Source: Hyphomicrobiales bacterium (GTDB taxonomy: Bacteria; Pseudomonadota; Alphaproteobacteria; Rhizobiales; Rhizobiaceae). Taken from it: a stretch of DNA of 64,000 nt. The translations under genes and the position numbers were made by a program. Where the stretch lies: assembly GCA_024225445.1 (NCBI GenBank), contig JAAEMP010000200.1, forward strand, positions 1 to 64,000. Reading direction: 5' to 3'. This document shows, in pieces, positions 8,135 to 16,769 of the stretch. The notes beneath the pieces are model-generated. The model did no database searches, had not been told where the DNA came from, and worked only from the letters and a program-made list of their open reading frames with translations. Each line of letters begins with the position of its first letter. Within the stretch, counting starts at the first letter, position 1.

Positions 8135-10555
8135 TCAGGACAACAGGCGTTGGTCTTCGGGGTCGAATATCGGATCTGCAACTACCTCGGCAGTTATCAT
8201 TTCGCCCAGAATTTGGATCTGAAGCATTGTGCCAGGTTTGCAATAGGCGAGTGGCATCCAGGCAACGGCAAGACTTCGCTCAACGCGCCAGCCATATCCT
8301 CCTGATGTGACATAGCCGATGCATTCATTGCCCGAAAAAACTGGTTCGGACCCCCAGCAATCTGCTCCATTGACAGTGAACACGAGCGTGGCAAGTGCTT
8401 TTTCGGGGGCTATCTCACGCTGTGCAAGAACTGCATCACGACCGATGAAGTTACCTTTCTCCGGACGGCAAAATCGATCAAGGCCTGCTGCCTGTGGCGA
8501 CACTTCGGTAGTCATTTCCGCACCCCAGCTGCGGTAACCTTTTTCAAGACGCAGATGTCCAAGTGCCCGTGCTCCAACCAGCGAAAGCCCGTGAGCATCT
8601 CCAGCTCCCATCAAGATATCAAACAGCGTTGCCTGATTTTCCATCAGGCAATGCAGTTCAAAACCAAGTTCACCCGAATAGGATACCCGAAGCACCCTGC
8701 ATTTTACACGACCAACTTCGACGTCCTTCCACGACATGAAAGAAAAATTCTCCACAGAATAATCATCATGCGAGACATCTTTCAGCAGCGCCCGTGCATT
8801 CGGCCCCATAACGCCAACAACAGCTGTTTGACTGGTAACGTCACGAATACCAACATCCAGATCACCAGCATGCTGTTCCATCCAGCGCTGGTAGATTGCC
8901 ACACCAAGAGTCGCGCCGACAAGATAATACTTATTATTCGAAAGACGGGCAACAGTAACATCACCAACGATTCCGCCGCGTTCATTCAGCATCAGGCTAA
9001 GCACCAGTTTTTTGTTTTTCGGCAGGCGATTGGTTGTTAACGTATCCAAAAATGCTTCAGCATCCGTCCCTTCAACAATAAATTTGCCGTAAGATGACAT
9101 ATCGAGAAGGCCGACTTTCTCATGCACATTACGCGCCTCATTACCCACATGCTGCCACCAGTTGGGATGGTAAAAGCTCGGCTCATCCACTGCCGGAACC
9201 TCTTCGGGGGCATACCACAATGGTCGTTCCCAACCATAGGCCTGTCCCATAATCGCGCCGCGTTTAACAAGCTCGGAATATATTGGTGTCGTCTTTAGTG
9301 GCCGACCGGTCGTGCGTTCAAGTTGCGGGTAGATGATTTCATAGCGGATTGGATAGACTTCGTAGGTCCGCTCACGGGAAAATTCTTTGGTAGTCCAGTC
9401 ACCAAAACGCGCAACATCAATGAATGAGAGGTCAAGTTCCGGTTCGCCTTCCAGAATCCATTGTGACATTGCATGGCCAACGCCACCAGCCTGGGCAATA
9501 CCACCAAGAAAACCACAAGCGACAAAGAAGTTTGGCACACCGGGCATAGGTCCAATCATCGGTCGGGCATCAGGCGCAAAGGATATGGCACCATTTACCA
9601 CCCGTTTGATACCGGCTCGCTCCAGCGCCGGGATACGATGATAAACGGAAGCAAGCCCGTCTTCCAGCCGGTCAAGATCATTAGGCAACAATTCCTGACC
9701 AAAGTCCCACGGAGCGCCTTTATTCCCCCACGCCGCCTGGCAATCACGTTCCCATGGGCCAAATAACAGACCCTGACCCTCCTGACGCATATAGAATTGT
9801 GCATCGGTATCTCGAATCATCGGCAATTCTTCGTCAAGGACCTCCACTTCCGGCATGGTTTCAGTGATCAGATAGTGGTGTTCCATATTGGTAATTGGCA
9901 CACGGGCGCCCACCATGTTGGCAATCTCATTGGCCCAGAATCCTCCTGCGTTGACCAGAATCTCACATTCATAAATCTCGCCGGTACTGGTTGATAATCG
10001 CCAATGACCCGTTGGCAAACGTTCAATAGCGGTAATTTGGGTATTGCGAACGATACGCCCACCCATTTGCCGCGCACCGGCAGCAAGCCCCATAGTGACT
10101 GAATATGGGTCTACATAACCCTCGTCAGGATCCCATGCACCGCCAACCAGGCCATCCGTATTAATCAGAGGATATTTCTGCTTGATTTCCGCAGGCGTAA
10201 CCAGATCATATTCGATGCCAATGCCTTTGAACTTGCCTGCGAGGAATTTGAATTCCTCCATCCGTTCCTTCGTTTGTGCCAGAAAAAATCCACCGACCAC
10301 ATGGCTGCCAACCTCCTGACCAACCTCTTCTGCAAGGCCATCATATAACCGCAGCGAATAAGCTTGCAAAGTCGACAGGTTGGGGAACCCTGATTGCGTA
10401 TGAACATTACCAGCAGCATGCCATGTTGCTCCTGCTGTCAGTTCCCTGCGTTCAATCAGCAGCGCATCGGCGCAACCCGCCTTGGCCAGATGATAAAGGA
10501 TGGAGCAACCAACAATACCCCCTCCAATGACAACAATACGCACATGTTCCGTCAT
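8135..10555 (-). CDS. FAD-dependent dimethylglycine dehydrogenase-like protein with GcvT domain (2)
   Basis: 806 residues with the same architecture as its downstream paralogue: GGGIVG at 11-16, ATWHAAGN with the predicted flavinylated H46, then FAO_M and GCV_T domains ending with the LRLEKGYRSWGAEM and RFCRPEKGNFIGRDA blocks. Its ATG overlaps the stop of the MttB-like gene (ATGA) and is preceded by a strong AAGGAGG, so the two are translationally coupled. The pair at 5714-10555 may act on successive methyl groups or on two related substrates. The third paralogue at 41917 sits in the other methyl-amine cluster. Confidence 0.88.
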   Translation of the reverse strand: MTEHVRIVVIGGGIVGCSILYHLAKAGCADALLIERRELTAGATWHAAGNVHTQSGFPNLSTLQAYSLRLYDGLAEEVGQEVGSHVVGGFFLAQTKERMEEFKFLAGKFKGIGIEYDLVTPAEIKQKYPLINTDGLVGGAWDPDEGYVDPYSVTMGLAAGARQMGGRIVRNTQITAIERLPTGHWRLSTSTGEIYECEILVNAGGFWANEIANMVGARVPITNMEHHYLITETMPEVEVLDEELPMIRDTDAQFYMRQEGQGLLFGPWERDCQAAWGNKGAPWDFGQELLPNDLDRLEDGLASVYHRIPALERAGIKRVVNGAISFAPDARPMIGPMPGVPNFFVACGFLGGIAQAGGVGHAMSQWILEGEPELDLSFIDVARFGDWTTKEFSRERTYEVYPIRYEIIYPQLERTTGRPLKTTPIYSELVKRGAIMGQAYGWERPLWYAPEEVPAVDEPSFYHPNWWQHVGNEARNVHEKVGLLDMSSYGKFIVEGTDAEAFLDTLTTNRLPKNKKLVLSLMLNERGGIVGDVTVARLSNNKYYLVGATLGVAIYQRWMEQHAGDLDVGIRDVTSQTAVVGVMGPNARALLKDVSHDDYSVENFSFMSWKDVEVGRVKCRVLRVSYSGELGFELHCLMENQATLFDILMGAGDAHGLSLVGARALGHLRLEKGYRSWGAEMTTEVSPQAAGLDRFCRPEKGNFIGRDAVLAQREIAPEKALATLVFTVNGADCWGSEPVFSGNECIGYVTSGGYGWRVERSLAVAWMPLAYCKPGTMLQIQILGEMITAEVVADPIFDPEDQRLLS

Positions 10556-12054
10556 GCCAGTTCCTCCTTGCGTTTTATCACATAGGCATCCAGTTCTTCA
10601 CGAATGGCTGCTTCCATAGGCGGGACTTCAAACGAATCCAGCAACTCGCCGACAATTTCATGCGCCCGCTCCGTCGCTGTTTTTGCCCCTCCTTCAACCC
10701 ATGTATCATAGGGGCGCCAATCGCTGAGCATCGGCTCATAAAATGCAGTTTTGTATCGCTCCAGCGTATGTTGATCACCAAAGAAATGCCCGCCGGGGCC
10801 GACCCGGGCAATAGCCTCGACACCAAGAGCATCTTGCGAGGTGTCCATTTGTCTGAAAAATACGATCATCATTTGCAGCATTTCTGCATCAATCACCGCT
10901 TTTTCAAAACTGAACACCAGCCCGGATTCCAGCCACCCGATGCCGTGCGCCATAATATTTGCGTGCCCCATGGTCGCCGACCAGATTGCATTCATACTTT
11001 CATAGGCTGCCTGGACATCAACAGCGTTTGATGAATTGACGTTGGATGATTTGTAGGGCACGCCGTAGCGCCGGGCCAATTGCCCCCCGGCAATAGCTGC
11101 CTGGGCATATTCAGGAGTGCCTAGCGACACCGCGCCAGATTTCATGTGAACACTGGAAGTAAAAGCGCCATAAACTACAGGCGCTCCCTTTTTTACAATC
11201 TGGGTCAGGGCCATGCCTGCGAGGCATTCAGCATTTTGTTCCACCAAAGCGCCGGCCATGGTAATCGGTGCCATGGCGCCTGCCATGGTAAAAGCCGAGA
11301 TCACCACTGGCTGGCCTGTCCGGGACATGGCGATCAGGCCGTCGCACATCGCCGCGTCAATCTTAAGCGGAGAATTTGTATTGCAATTAAGCATTAGGCT
11401 GGGCTCACTGACGAACTGTACATCGTCAACACCACGGGCTATCTGCGCCATTGCAATAGCATCTGACATGTCAGACATCGCATATGCCCGCCACACCTTG
11501 TCAGACTGGGTTGCCATAGTGTGATATGCATCCAGATGGCGGGTGACAACAGGAAGGTCCTGCGGTTCTACCGGATAGCCGTAAAAAAAATGTACAACGT
11601 TAAGAGACTGACACAGCTGCACCGCCTTTGTAAAATTTTCCAGAGAACCGGTTTGGCGCCCGTTTTTCAGGTCGCTTGCATAAGGGGGAGTTGTCGCATT
11701 GCAAAATGCAAGCCGGTTTCCACCGATTTCTATGTTGTGAACCTTGTTTCGGGCATGAAAAGTCCAGTTTGCAGGACAGGTACTGATCAGGCTTTCAACC
11801 AGTTCCGGTGCCATCCGCACCCGCTCACTGACTGCATCCACCTCGGCGCCGGCTGACTTGTACATACTCCGGGCATTTGAAGAATTGATTTCTATACCGG
11901 TTTCAAATAGCACCCGCAATGATGCGTGGTGAATAGCTTCAATCTCATCATCTGACAAAATGGCAACCGGCGCAATCCGACTTGCCGGCACTTGAAATGG
12001 CAGTTGATTCAGGCTTCTGGCGGGCCGTCTTCGGTTTTGTAAACGTCTTGCCAT
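10552..12054 (-). CDS. MttB-family (trimethylamine/betaine-type) methyltransferase, non-pyrrolysine
   Basis: About 500 residues of the MttB superfamily, recognised from the ILSDDEIEAIHHASLRVLFETG opening helices, the central TAG-free barrel with VISAFTMAGAMAPITMAGAL, and the HANIMAHGIGWLESGL segment. Members without pyrrolysine demethylate quaternary amines such as glycine betaine, proline betaine or carnitine onto a corrinoid protein. I start at ATG 12054; a longer TTG-initiated form (12093) is open but adds a non-conserved basic tail. It heads the operon with two FAD/GcvT dehydrogenases and lacks an adjacent corrinoid protein, so it may borrow the one at 28468 or use a different acceptor. 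Confidence 0.85.
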   Translation of the reverse strand: MARRLQNRRRPARSLNQLPFQVPASRIAPVAILSDDEIEAIHHASLRVLFETGIEINSSNARSMYKSAGAEVDAVSERVRMAPELVESLISTCPANWTFHARNKVHNIEIGGNRLAFCNATTPPYASDLKNGRQTGSLENFTKAVQLCQSLNVVHFFYGYPVEPQDLPVVTRHLDAYHTMATQSDKVWRAYAMSDMSDAIAMAQIARGVDDVQFVSEPSLMLNCNTNSPLKIDAAMCDGLIAMSRTGQPVVISAFTMAGAMAPITMAGALVEQNAECLAGMALTQIVKKGAPVVYGAFTSSVHMKSGAVSLGTPEYAQAAIAGGQLARRYGVPYKSSNVNSSNAVDVQAAYESMNAIWSATMGHANIMAHGIGWLESGLVFSFEKAVIDAEMLQMMIVFFRQMDTSQDALGVEAIARVGPGGHFFGDQHTLERYKTAFYEPMLSDWRPYDTWVEGGAKTATERAHEIVGELLDSFEVPPMEAAIREELDAYVIKRKEELA

Positions 12055-12091
12055 GGAATGGTCTTGTTCGCGGTTGCGGAATATCCACACC

Positions 12092-12152
12092 AATTGTTAC
12101 AGATGTTGCATTTGTTGTAAAGTTACAATACGATTGTAACAGGCCTGTTACA
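12092..12152. promoter_or_regulatory. palindromic operator region between the MttB operon and the RpiR gene
   Basis: The 111-bp divergent gap carries a perfect 18-bp palindrome TGTAACAGGCCTGTTACA (12135-12152), a second dyad TTGTAA-AG-TTACAA (12115-12128), and a further TTGTTACA half-site with a degenerate partner (from 12093). The shared element is TGTAAC/GTTACA. Repeated dyads of this kind beside an RpiR-family gene are the usual layout of an autoregulated operator; binding is inferred. Confidence 0.7.
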
Positions 12153-12165
12153 CTCTGGTGAGTTC

Positions 12166-13053
12166 ATGCATCCACAAATGCAATTATCGATTCAAGAGAA
12201 AATCACCCGCAATATCCATACGCTTTCTCCTCAATTGCGTTTGGCTGCAAATTATGTTGCCGATCATCCAGATGAAATCGCTTCCCGGTCTTTGCGCTAT
12301 AATGCCAGCGCTACTGAATTGACACCGCCAACCTTTTCGCGCCTCGCAAGAGCTCTCGGATTCAAAAATTACGAATATTTGCGCGAGGCATGCCGCAGCC
12401 AGATCAAACATCAGCGCCTTACATTCGCTGAGAAGGCAAAGGCACTGCAGAAAGGTCAGAAAATCGGCGATGTATCGGGTGACTTTATCATCCGCCATGG
12501 TGCTGCAGCGATTGAAAATATTGGAACATTTTTAAGTGCCATTGACCCAAAACAGGTAGATGACGTCGCCACATTGCTTGTTCAAGCCCGTAGGGTTCAT
12601 CTCGTTGGCATGTTGAGTTCGCGCCACTTTGCTGATTATATCGAATACATGGCTTCCATGGCATTTGAAAACTGGCGGGTGTTGGGCGACAAACCCACAT
12701 CCATAGCCTCCACGCTGACCGGCATCAGCAAGCAGGATGTTATGCTGGTGATTTGCCATGCACCTTATGCCAAGCGCTCCGTTGAAATCGCCCGCTTTGC
12801 TCGCAGTACCGGCGTTAGAATTATTTGCATAACCGACCATTTCATGTCACCTCCCGCAGCCGTTTCTGATATGGTACTGATCGCCAGCACAGAAAGTCCT
12901 CAGTTCTTCTCTTCGCACGTCGCAACCCTGGTTTTGATTGAATCAATCATCGGTATGTGTGTCGCAAAGAGTGGAAAAACAGCACGCGAGCGTATCGCTG
13001 CTGTTGAAAAGACCAGTCACAATATGGGTGAATACTGGTCAACAGAAGAATAA
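12166..13053 (+). CDS. RpiR/MurR-family transcriptional regulator
   Basis: 295 residues: an N-terminal HTH_6 domain (residues about 5-80, with NASATELTPPTFSRLARALGFKNY as the recognition part) and a C-terminal SIS domain (about 125-260, with VHLVGMLSSRHFADY and CHAPYAKRSVEIARFA). SIS domains in this family bind sugar phosphates or other small anionic ligands. It diverges from the MttB-dehydrogenase operon and is followed 28 bases later by the ABC transporter genes. It therefore probably controls uptake and breakdown together, through the TGTAAC palindromes upstream. An alternative ATG at 12178 would remove four residues. Confidence 0.9.
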   Translation: MHPQMQLSIQEKITRNIHTLSPQLRLAANYVADHPDEIASRSLRYNASATELTPPTFSRLARALGFKNYEYLREACRSQIKHQRLTFAEKAKALQKGQKIGDVSGDFIIRHGAAAIENIGTFLSAIDPKQVDDVATLLVQARRVHLVGMLSSRHFADYIEYMASMAFENWRVLGDKPTSIASTLTGISKQDVMLVICHAPYAKRSVEIARFARSTGVRIICITDHFMSPPAAVSDMVLIASTESPQFFSSHVATLVLIESIIGMCVAKSGKTARERIAAVEKTSHNMGEYWSTEE

Positions 13054-13081
13054 TATAACCAGCAATTAATAGGAGAATAGC

Positions 13082-13966
13082 ATGATAAAGAAACTACTGT
13101 TAGCGGGCGCTGCCACTGCAATTTTTTTCACCGCCACTACATCAGCAATCCTTGCCGGAACTCTTGATGACATTGTAGCTCGCGGAAAACTCGTTGTCGG
13201 AGTAAAAGCGGATTACGCTCCCTGGGGTATGCGCGATGCCAGTGGTAATCTGGTTGGTATGGAGCATGACATGCTGGCAGATCTAGCCAAGCGCCTGAGT
13301 GAAAAAGCCGGCAAAACCATTGAGCTTGAGAAAGTGGTAGTGGTGGCATCAAACCGGATGCAATTCCTGGAGCAGGGCAAAATCGATATGTTTATCGCAA
13401 CAATGTCCAACAAGAAAAAACGCCGGAAAGTTGTTGGCATAGTCCAACCGGACTATTATTCCTCAGGCGTTGCCGTGCTTGCTCACAAGGATTCGGGGAT
13501 TACCAGTTGGGATACACTGAAAGGTAAAAAAATCTGTGGTATCCAGGGTGCCTGGTACAATAAGGACCACGGCCTCAAAAATGGCGCCGAAGTCATTGCG
13601 TTCAAAGGCGTTTCCGAGGTTGAAAAGGCTGTTCTTGATGGCCGCTGTGTCGGATGGGTCTATGATGACAGTGCCTTCATCCCGCGCAAGGTCAACTCAC
13701 CAGAAAAATGGAAGGATTTTTCCATTGCCACACCGGTTGTGGCTAACGTGCCATGGGGTGCCGCTGTTCGGCTGGCCGATCGTGAAGCACCATTGGGCAA
13801 GGCTCTTTCCGCCGCTATTATCGCCTGGCACAAATCGGGCCTGCTGATCAAGTTGGAAAAGAAATGGGGCGTTCCAGCGACCGCATGGCTTGCCGATATG
13901 CACGAGCAATGCAAAGCCGATGCCAAAATATGCAATGATAAATATGATGATGGCGAAAGCTACTAA
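13082..13966 (+). CDS. polar amino-acid ABC transporter, periplasmic binding protein
   Basis: 294 residues: signal peptide (MIKKLLLAGAATAIFF, probable cleavage after ILA near 25), then a family 3 solute-binding fold with GKLVVGVKADYAPWGMRD, EHDMLADLAKRL, the hinge region KGKKICGIQGAWYNKDHG and the C-terminal LIKLEKKWGVP. Two cysteine pairs occur in the mature protein. AGGAGAA lies upstream of the ATG. It is the first transporter gene and is separated from the permeases by a strong hairpin, as is common where binding protein must exceed membrane components. The ligand is probably an amino acid or betaine-like compound linked to the divergent methyl-amine operon. Confidence 0.9.
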   Translation: MIKKLLLAGAATAIFFTATTSAILAGTLDDIVARGKLVVGVKADYAPWGMRDASGNLVGMEHDMLADLAKRLSEKAGKTIELEKVVVVASNRMQFLEQGKIDMFIATMSNKKKRRKVVGIVQPDYYSSGVAVLAHKDSGITSWDTLKGKKICGIQGAWYNKDHGLKNGAEVIAFKGVSEVEKAVLDGRCVGWVYDDSAFIPRKVNSPEKWKDFSIATPVVANVPWGAAVRLADREAPLGKALSAAIIAWHKSGLLIKLEKKWGVPATAWLADMHEQCKADAKICNDKYDDGESY

Positions 13967-13981
13967 TACATGTAAAGTGAA

Positions 13982-14016
13982 AACCGCCACGCCAACTGGC
14001 GTGGCGGTTCGTTTTT
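13982..14016 (+). terminator. intercistronic hairpin/attenuating terminator after the binding-protein gene
   Basis: A perfect 12-bp stem (AACCGCCACGCC / GGCGTGGCGGTT) with a four-base loop, followed by CG and TTTTT. It sits between the binding-protein stop and the first permease. It would terminate part of the transcripts or protect the upstream message, giving excess binding protein. Confidence 0.85.
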
Positions 14017-14043
14017 GTTGATTTTATACCGGGGGAAACAGGT

Positions 14044-14781
14044 TTGGAAGCAATCTGGGAGTTCTTTGGGTGGCTCTATGAAGTCCACGGTATCAATCTG
14101 ACGATATTCTATGACGAATTGGATCGTGCCCGGTTCCTCAAGGGCATTTGGACGACTATTCATCTGTCATTTATATCAATTGTAATAAGCATTTTGATAG
14201 GCATTGCCGGTGCATGGTTGCAAATGTCGAGACTGATCTGGCTTCGCCGGGTTGTTCAGGGATACATTCAGTTTTTCCGCAATACCCCACCGCTCATTCA
14301 GTTATATTTCTTCTATTTTGCTGTGGATGCTGCACTTTCGTCACTGTTTGGTATCAACGGCGGTATTTTGGATGGATATGGCTGGGCGGTCGTTTCACTG
14401 TCGTTCTTTGCAGGCGCTTTCAATGTGGAAATCTTTCGAGCCGGCGTCGAGGCTGTACCAAAATCAACAGTTGAGGCAGCAGATGCGCTTGGTTACAACC
14501 GTTTGCAGGTCTATCGCTATATTACACTGCCTTTGGCATTCAGAGTGTGCCTGCCTGCTCTCAACAACAATCTGATAAATCTATTAAAAACCACAACAGT
14601 CGCCTACGCCATTGCCGTGCCGGAAACGATTTATGTTGCCAATCAAATCTGGTCGGATGAGTATAACGTTCTTGAGATGATGAATGTGGTCTGGATTATA
14701 TACATAGTCCTGGTCGGCTTTCTTGTCTGGCTAATGCACAAATGGGAAAAATCCATAAAAATACCGGGATTTGGGCAATGA
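14044..14781 (+). CDS. amino-acid ABC transporter permease (HisM/HisQ type), first
   Basis: 245 residues with several membrane helices. The EAA-loop signature is EAVPKSTVEAADALGYNRLQ followed by the RYITLPLAFRVCLPALNNN segment that contacts the ATPase. The N-terminal block GIWTTIHLSFISIVISILIG and FFRNTPPLIQLYFFYF are typical of His/Glu/opine permeases. The start is TTG at 14044, preceded at good spacing by GGGGGAAA; no ATG fits. Its stop overlaps the start of the second permease (ATGA). Confidence 0.9.
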   Translation: MEAIWEFFGWLYEVHGINLTIFYDELDRARFLKGIWTTIHLSFISIVISILIGIAGAWLQMSRLIWLRRVVQGYIQFFRNTPPLIQLYFFYFAVDAALSSLFGINGGILDGYGWAVVSLSFFAGAFNVEIFRAGVEAVPKSTVEAADALGYNRLQVYRYITLPLAFRVCLPALNNNLINLLKTTTVAYAIAVPETIYVANQIWSDEYNVLEMMNVVWIIYIVLVGFLVWLMHKWEKSIKIPGFGQ

Positions 14782-15695
14782 CGGGGAAAACCATGAGCAA
14801 GTTCTTCCTCACTGAAGGGAAAACCGATTTACCGGTATTAAAGCCGTTCATTGTGGACAGCAAATCCGGCTGGCAAAGTGGCAATCTGGTTGCTCTTGCA
14901 TCCAATCGTAATGTTGGCTTTACGATAGCGTTGGCACTTGTAGTCTGGCTGCTTTTTGATTCTGCCGTTGCCCAGTCTCAGGGGGATTCCAACCAGACCA
15001 TCTTTCAAACCCTGATCAAATGGACTCCTTTGATGTTCAAGGGCCCGGAAGGTGAATTCGGTGGCTTTGTATTAAATATCACCGTCAGTTTTATATCCAT
15101 GGCACTTGGCACTTTTCTCGGATTATGGCTTGGCATAGGGCAGGTATCCCCTAATACGGCAATCCGCCGTGTATCCTGGGCAATCACTCAAATATTTCGT
15201 AATTCGCCTTGGCTGGTACTGTTGTTCTACTTCATGCTGCTACTGCCTTTTACCATCGAGATATTCGGTCAGAAATTCGATATCCCAGGTTGGACCAAGG
15301 CGACATTCGCGCTTTCACTGCCAATCATGGCAAATGTATCGGAAATTGTGCGTGGTGCCATCAGTTCCATTGAAACCGGTCAGTGGGAATCGGCGGAAAG
15401 CCTGGCCTTTTCCCGCACCCAGACCATGTGGCGAATTATCTTGCCGCAATGCGTCAAACGGATGATCCCGCCGTGGATGAACTGGTACTGCATTTTAACA
15501 ATGTCAACACCGCTGATTTCCATCCTTGGTGTCAATGATGGCATGACGCTGACCCAAAATGCGCTCGCAGCTGAAGGGCGCAGCGAATTTTTGATCCCCA
15601 TGTATTTGTGGTTGATGGCGTGGTTCTTTGCCTACAGTTATCCGATCGCTTCGCTGACCCGGCGGTTGGAACGCCGCTTTGCCATAGAAACATAA
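14778..15695 (+). CDS. amino-acid ABC transporter permease, second
   Basis: About 305 residues from the ATG that overlaps the upstream stop (a longer open frame begins at 14742, and MSKFF at 14793 is a further option). A cytosolic N-terminal tail of about 50 residues precedes the helices. FVLNITVSFISMALGTFLGLWLGIG, FRNSPWLVLLFYFMLLLP and the EAA loop (SSIETGQWESAESLAFSRTQTMWRI) define the family. LISILGVNDGMTLTQ follows the coupling helix. It forms a heterodimeric channel with the preceding permease. Confidence 0.9.
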   Translation: MTGKTMSKFFLTEGKTDLPVLKPFIVDSKSGWQSGNLVALASNRNVGFTIALALVVWLLFDSAVAQSQGDSNQTIFQTLIKWTPLMFKGPEGEFGGFVLNITVSFISMALGTFLGLWLGIGQVSPNTAIRRVSWAITQIFRNSPWLVLLFYFMLLLPFTIEIFGQKFDIPGWTKATFALSLPIMANVSEIVRGAISSIETGQWESAESLAFSRTQTMWRIILPQCVKRMIPPWMNWYCILTMSTPLISILGVNDGMTLTQNALAAEGRSEFLIPMYLWLMAWFFAYSYPIASLTRRLERRFAIET

Positions 15696-15708
15696 AAGAA
15701 AGCACGTC

Positions 15709-16464
15709 ATGAGCACTTCCACCTGGACCCCCGACCAGCCAATCGTCTCACTCACGGACGTACACAAATCCTTTGGCAATCTCGAAGTATTGAAAGGCGT
15801 ATCACTGGATGTAATGAAAGGTGAGGTAATTTGTATCATCGGACCGTCAGGTTCAGGCAAATCCACACTTATCCGTTGTATCAACGCTCTCAATGATATC
15901 CAGTCCGGCTCGATTTCCGTTGAAGGCCAGCAAGTTCATGATCCCGATCTTGATAAACTTGAGCTGCGAAAAAAAGTCGGGATGGTGTTTCAGCAATATA
16001 ATCTGTTTCCCCATAAAACCGCGCTTGAAAATATCATGATGGCACCGCTGCTGGTATTAAAACAGGACAAGGTCGAGGTAGAACAGCGTGCCCGCGCCCT
16101 GATTAAAAAAGTCAGGCTGGAAGACAAGGAAGACAGTTACCCCGGCGAATTGTCCGGTGGCCAGCAGCAACGGGTCGCCATCGCCAGGTCTCTCGCCATG
16201 AATCCCGATGTAATGTTGTTCGACGAGGTAACCGCAGCCCTTGATCCCGAAACCGTCAACGAAGTCCTGATTACCATCAAGGAACTGGCAGCCGACGGCA
16301 TGACCTGCATTCTGGTCACCCATGAAATGGGCTTTGCCCGAGAAATTGCCGATCAGATCTATTTCACCGACCGCGGCATAATCGTCGAACACGGCCCGCC
16401 TTCAACATTCTTCAGCCAAGCCAAAGACCCCCGCACCAAGGAATTTCTCCAGCAGATATTGTGA
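15709..16464 (+). CDS. amino-acid ABC transporter ATP-binding protein (GlnQ/HisP type)
   Basis: 251 residues with a complete nucleotide-binding domain: Walker A GPSGSGKST (about residue 45), Q-loop VFQQYNLFPH, signature LSGGQQQR, Walker B VMLFDEV and the H-loop THEM. The D-loop reads DEVTAALDPE, where DEPTSALDPE is the common form, a Pro-to-Val change after the catalytic Glu also found in some GlnQ-like proteins. It starts 13 bases after the second permease and closes the four-gene transporter operon. Confidence 0.93.
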   Translation: MSTSTWTPDQPIVSLTDVHKSFGNLEVLKGVSLDVMKGEVICIIGPSGSGKSTLIRCINALNDIQSGSISVEGQQVHDPDLDKLELRKKVGMVFQQYNLFPHKTALENIMMAPLLVLKQDKVEVEQRARALIKKVRLEDKEDSYPGELSGGQQQRVAIARSLAMNPDVMLFDEVTAALDPETVNEVLITIKELAADGMTCILVTHEMGFAREIADQIYFTDRGIIVEHGPPSTFFSQAKDPRTKEFLQQIL

Positions 16465-16523
16465 ATATTCGGTATAGGGAACTTGCCTTTCCCCGGCTTC
16501 CAGATGCGTTCGATATTCTTTGA

Positions 16524-16721
16524 TTTAAGTATAATCCCAAAACAAATTATGCAATAATTCATGGACGTGTAATCGGGATACCAGCCATCCGACAGTTACA
16601 ACGGGTATTTGTGGCATCAACACAACAAGGCTTTGCCGGTTTGCTTTTTCAATCAGATACGAATGCCAAAAGCCTGGCCACGCTGGTCACATGGGGCCAG
16701 TCACGCATGCTGACCAGGTGA
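16524..16721 (+). pseudogene. possible remnant of an unidentified coding region
   Basis: The 306-base gap between the convergent ATPase and aminotransferase genes contains one stop-free frame of about 65 codons without a start codon near its head. Its later part (from 16563) reads like protein: GRVIGIPAIRQLQRVF, then QQGFAGLLFQSDTNAKSL and TLVTWGQSRMLTR before a TGA. No domain is recognised and the frame has no ribosome binding site, so it may be a decayed gene fragment or chance. Confidence 0.25.
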
Positions 16722-16769
16722 ACCTGACGGTGGAAGAATTTCTTCACGCAACAAATTGATAGCAAATTC

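Noticed and set aside
10552-12054. True pyrrolysine trimethylamine methyltransferase
   Set aside because: No in-frame TAG in either MttB-like gene and no pyl genes in the window; non-pyrrolysine type preferred.
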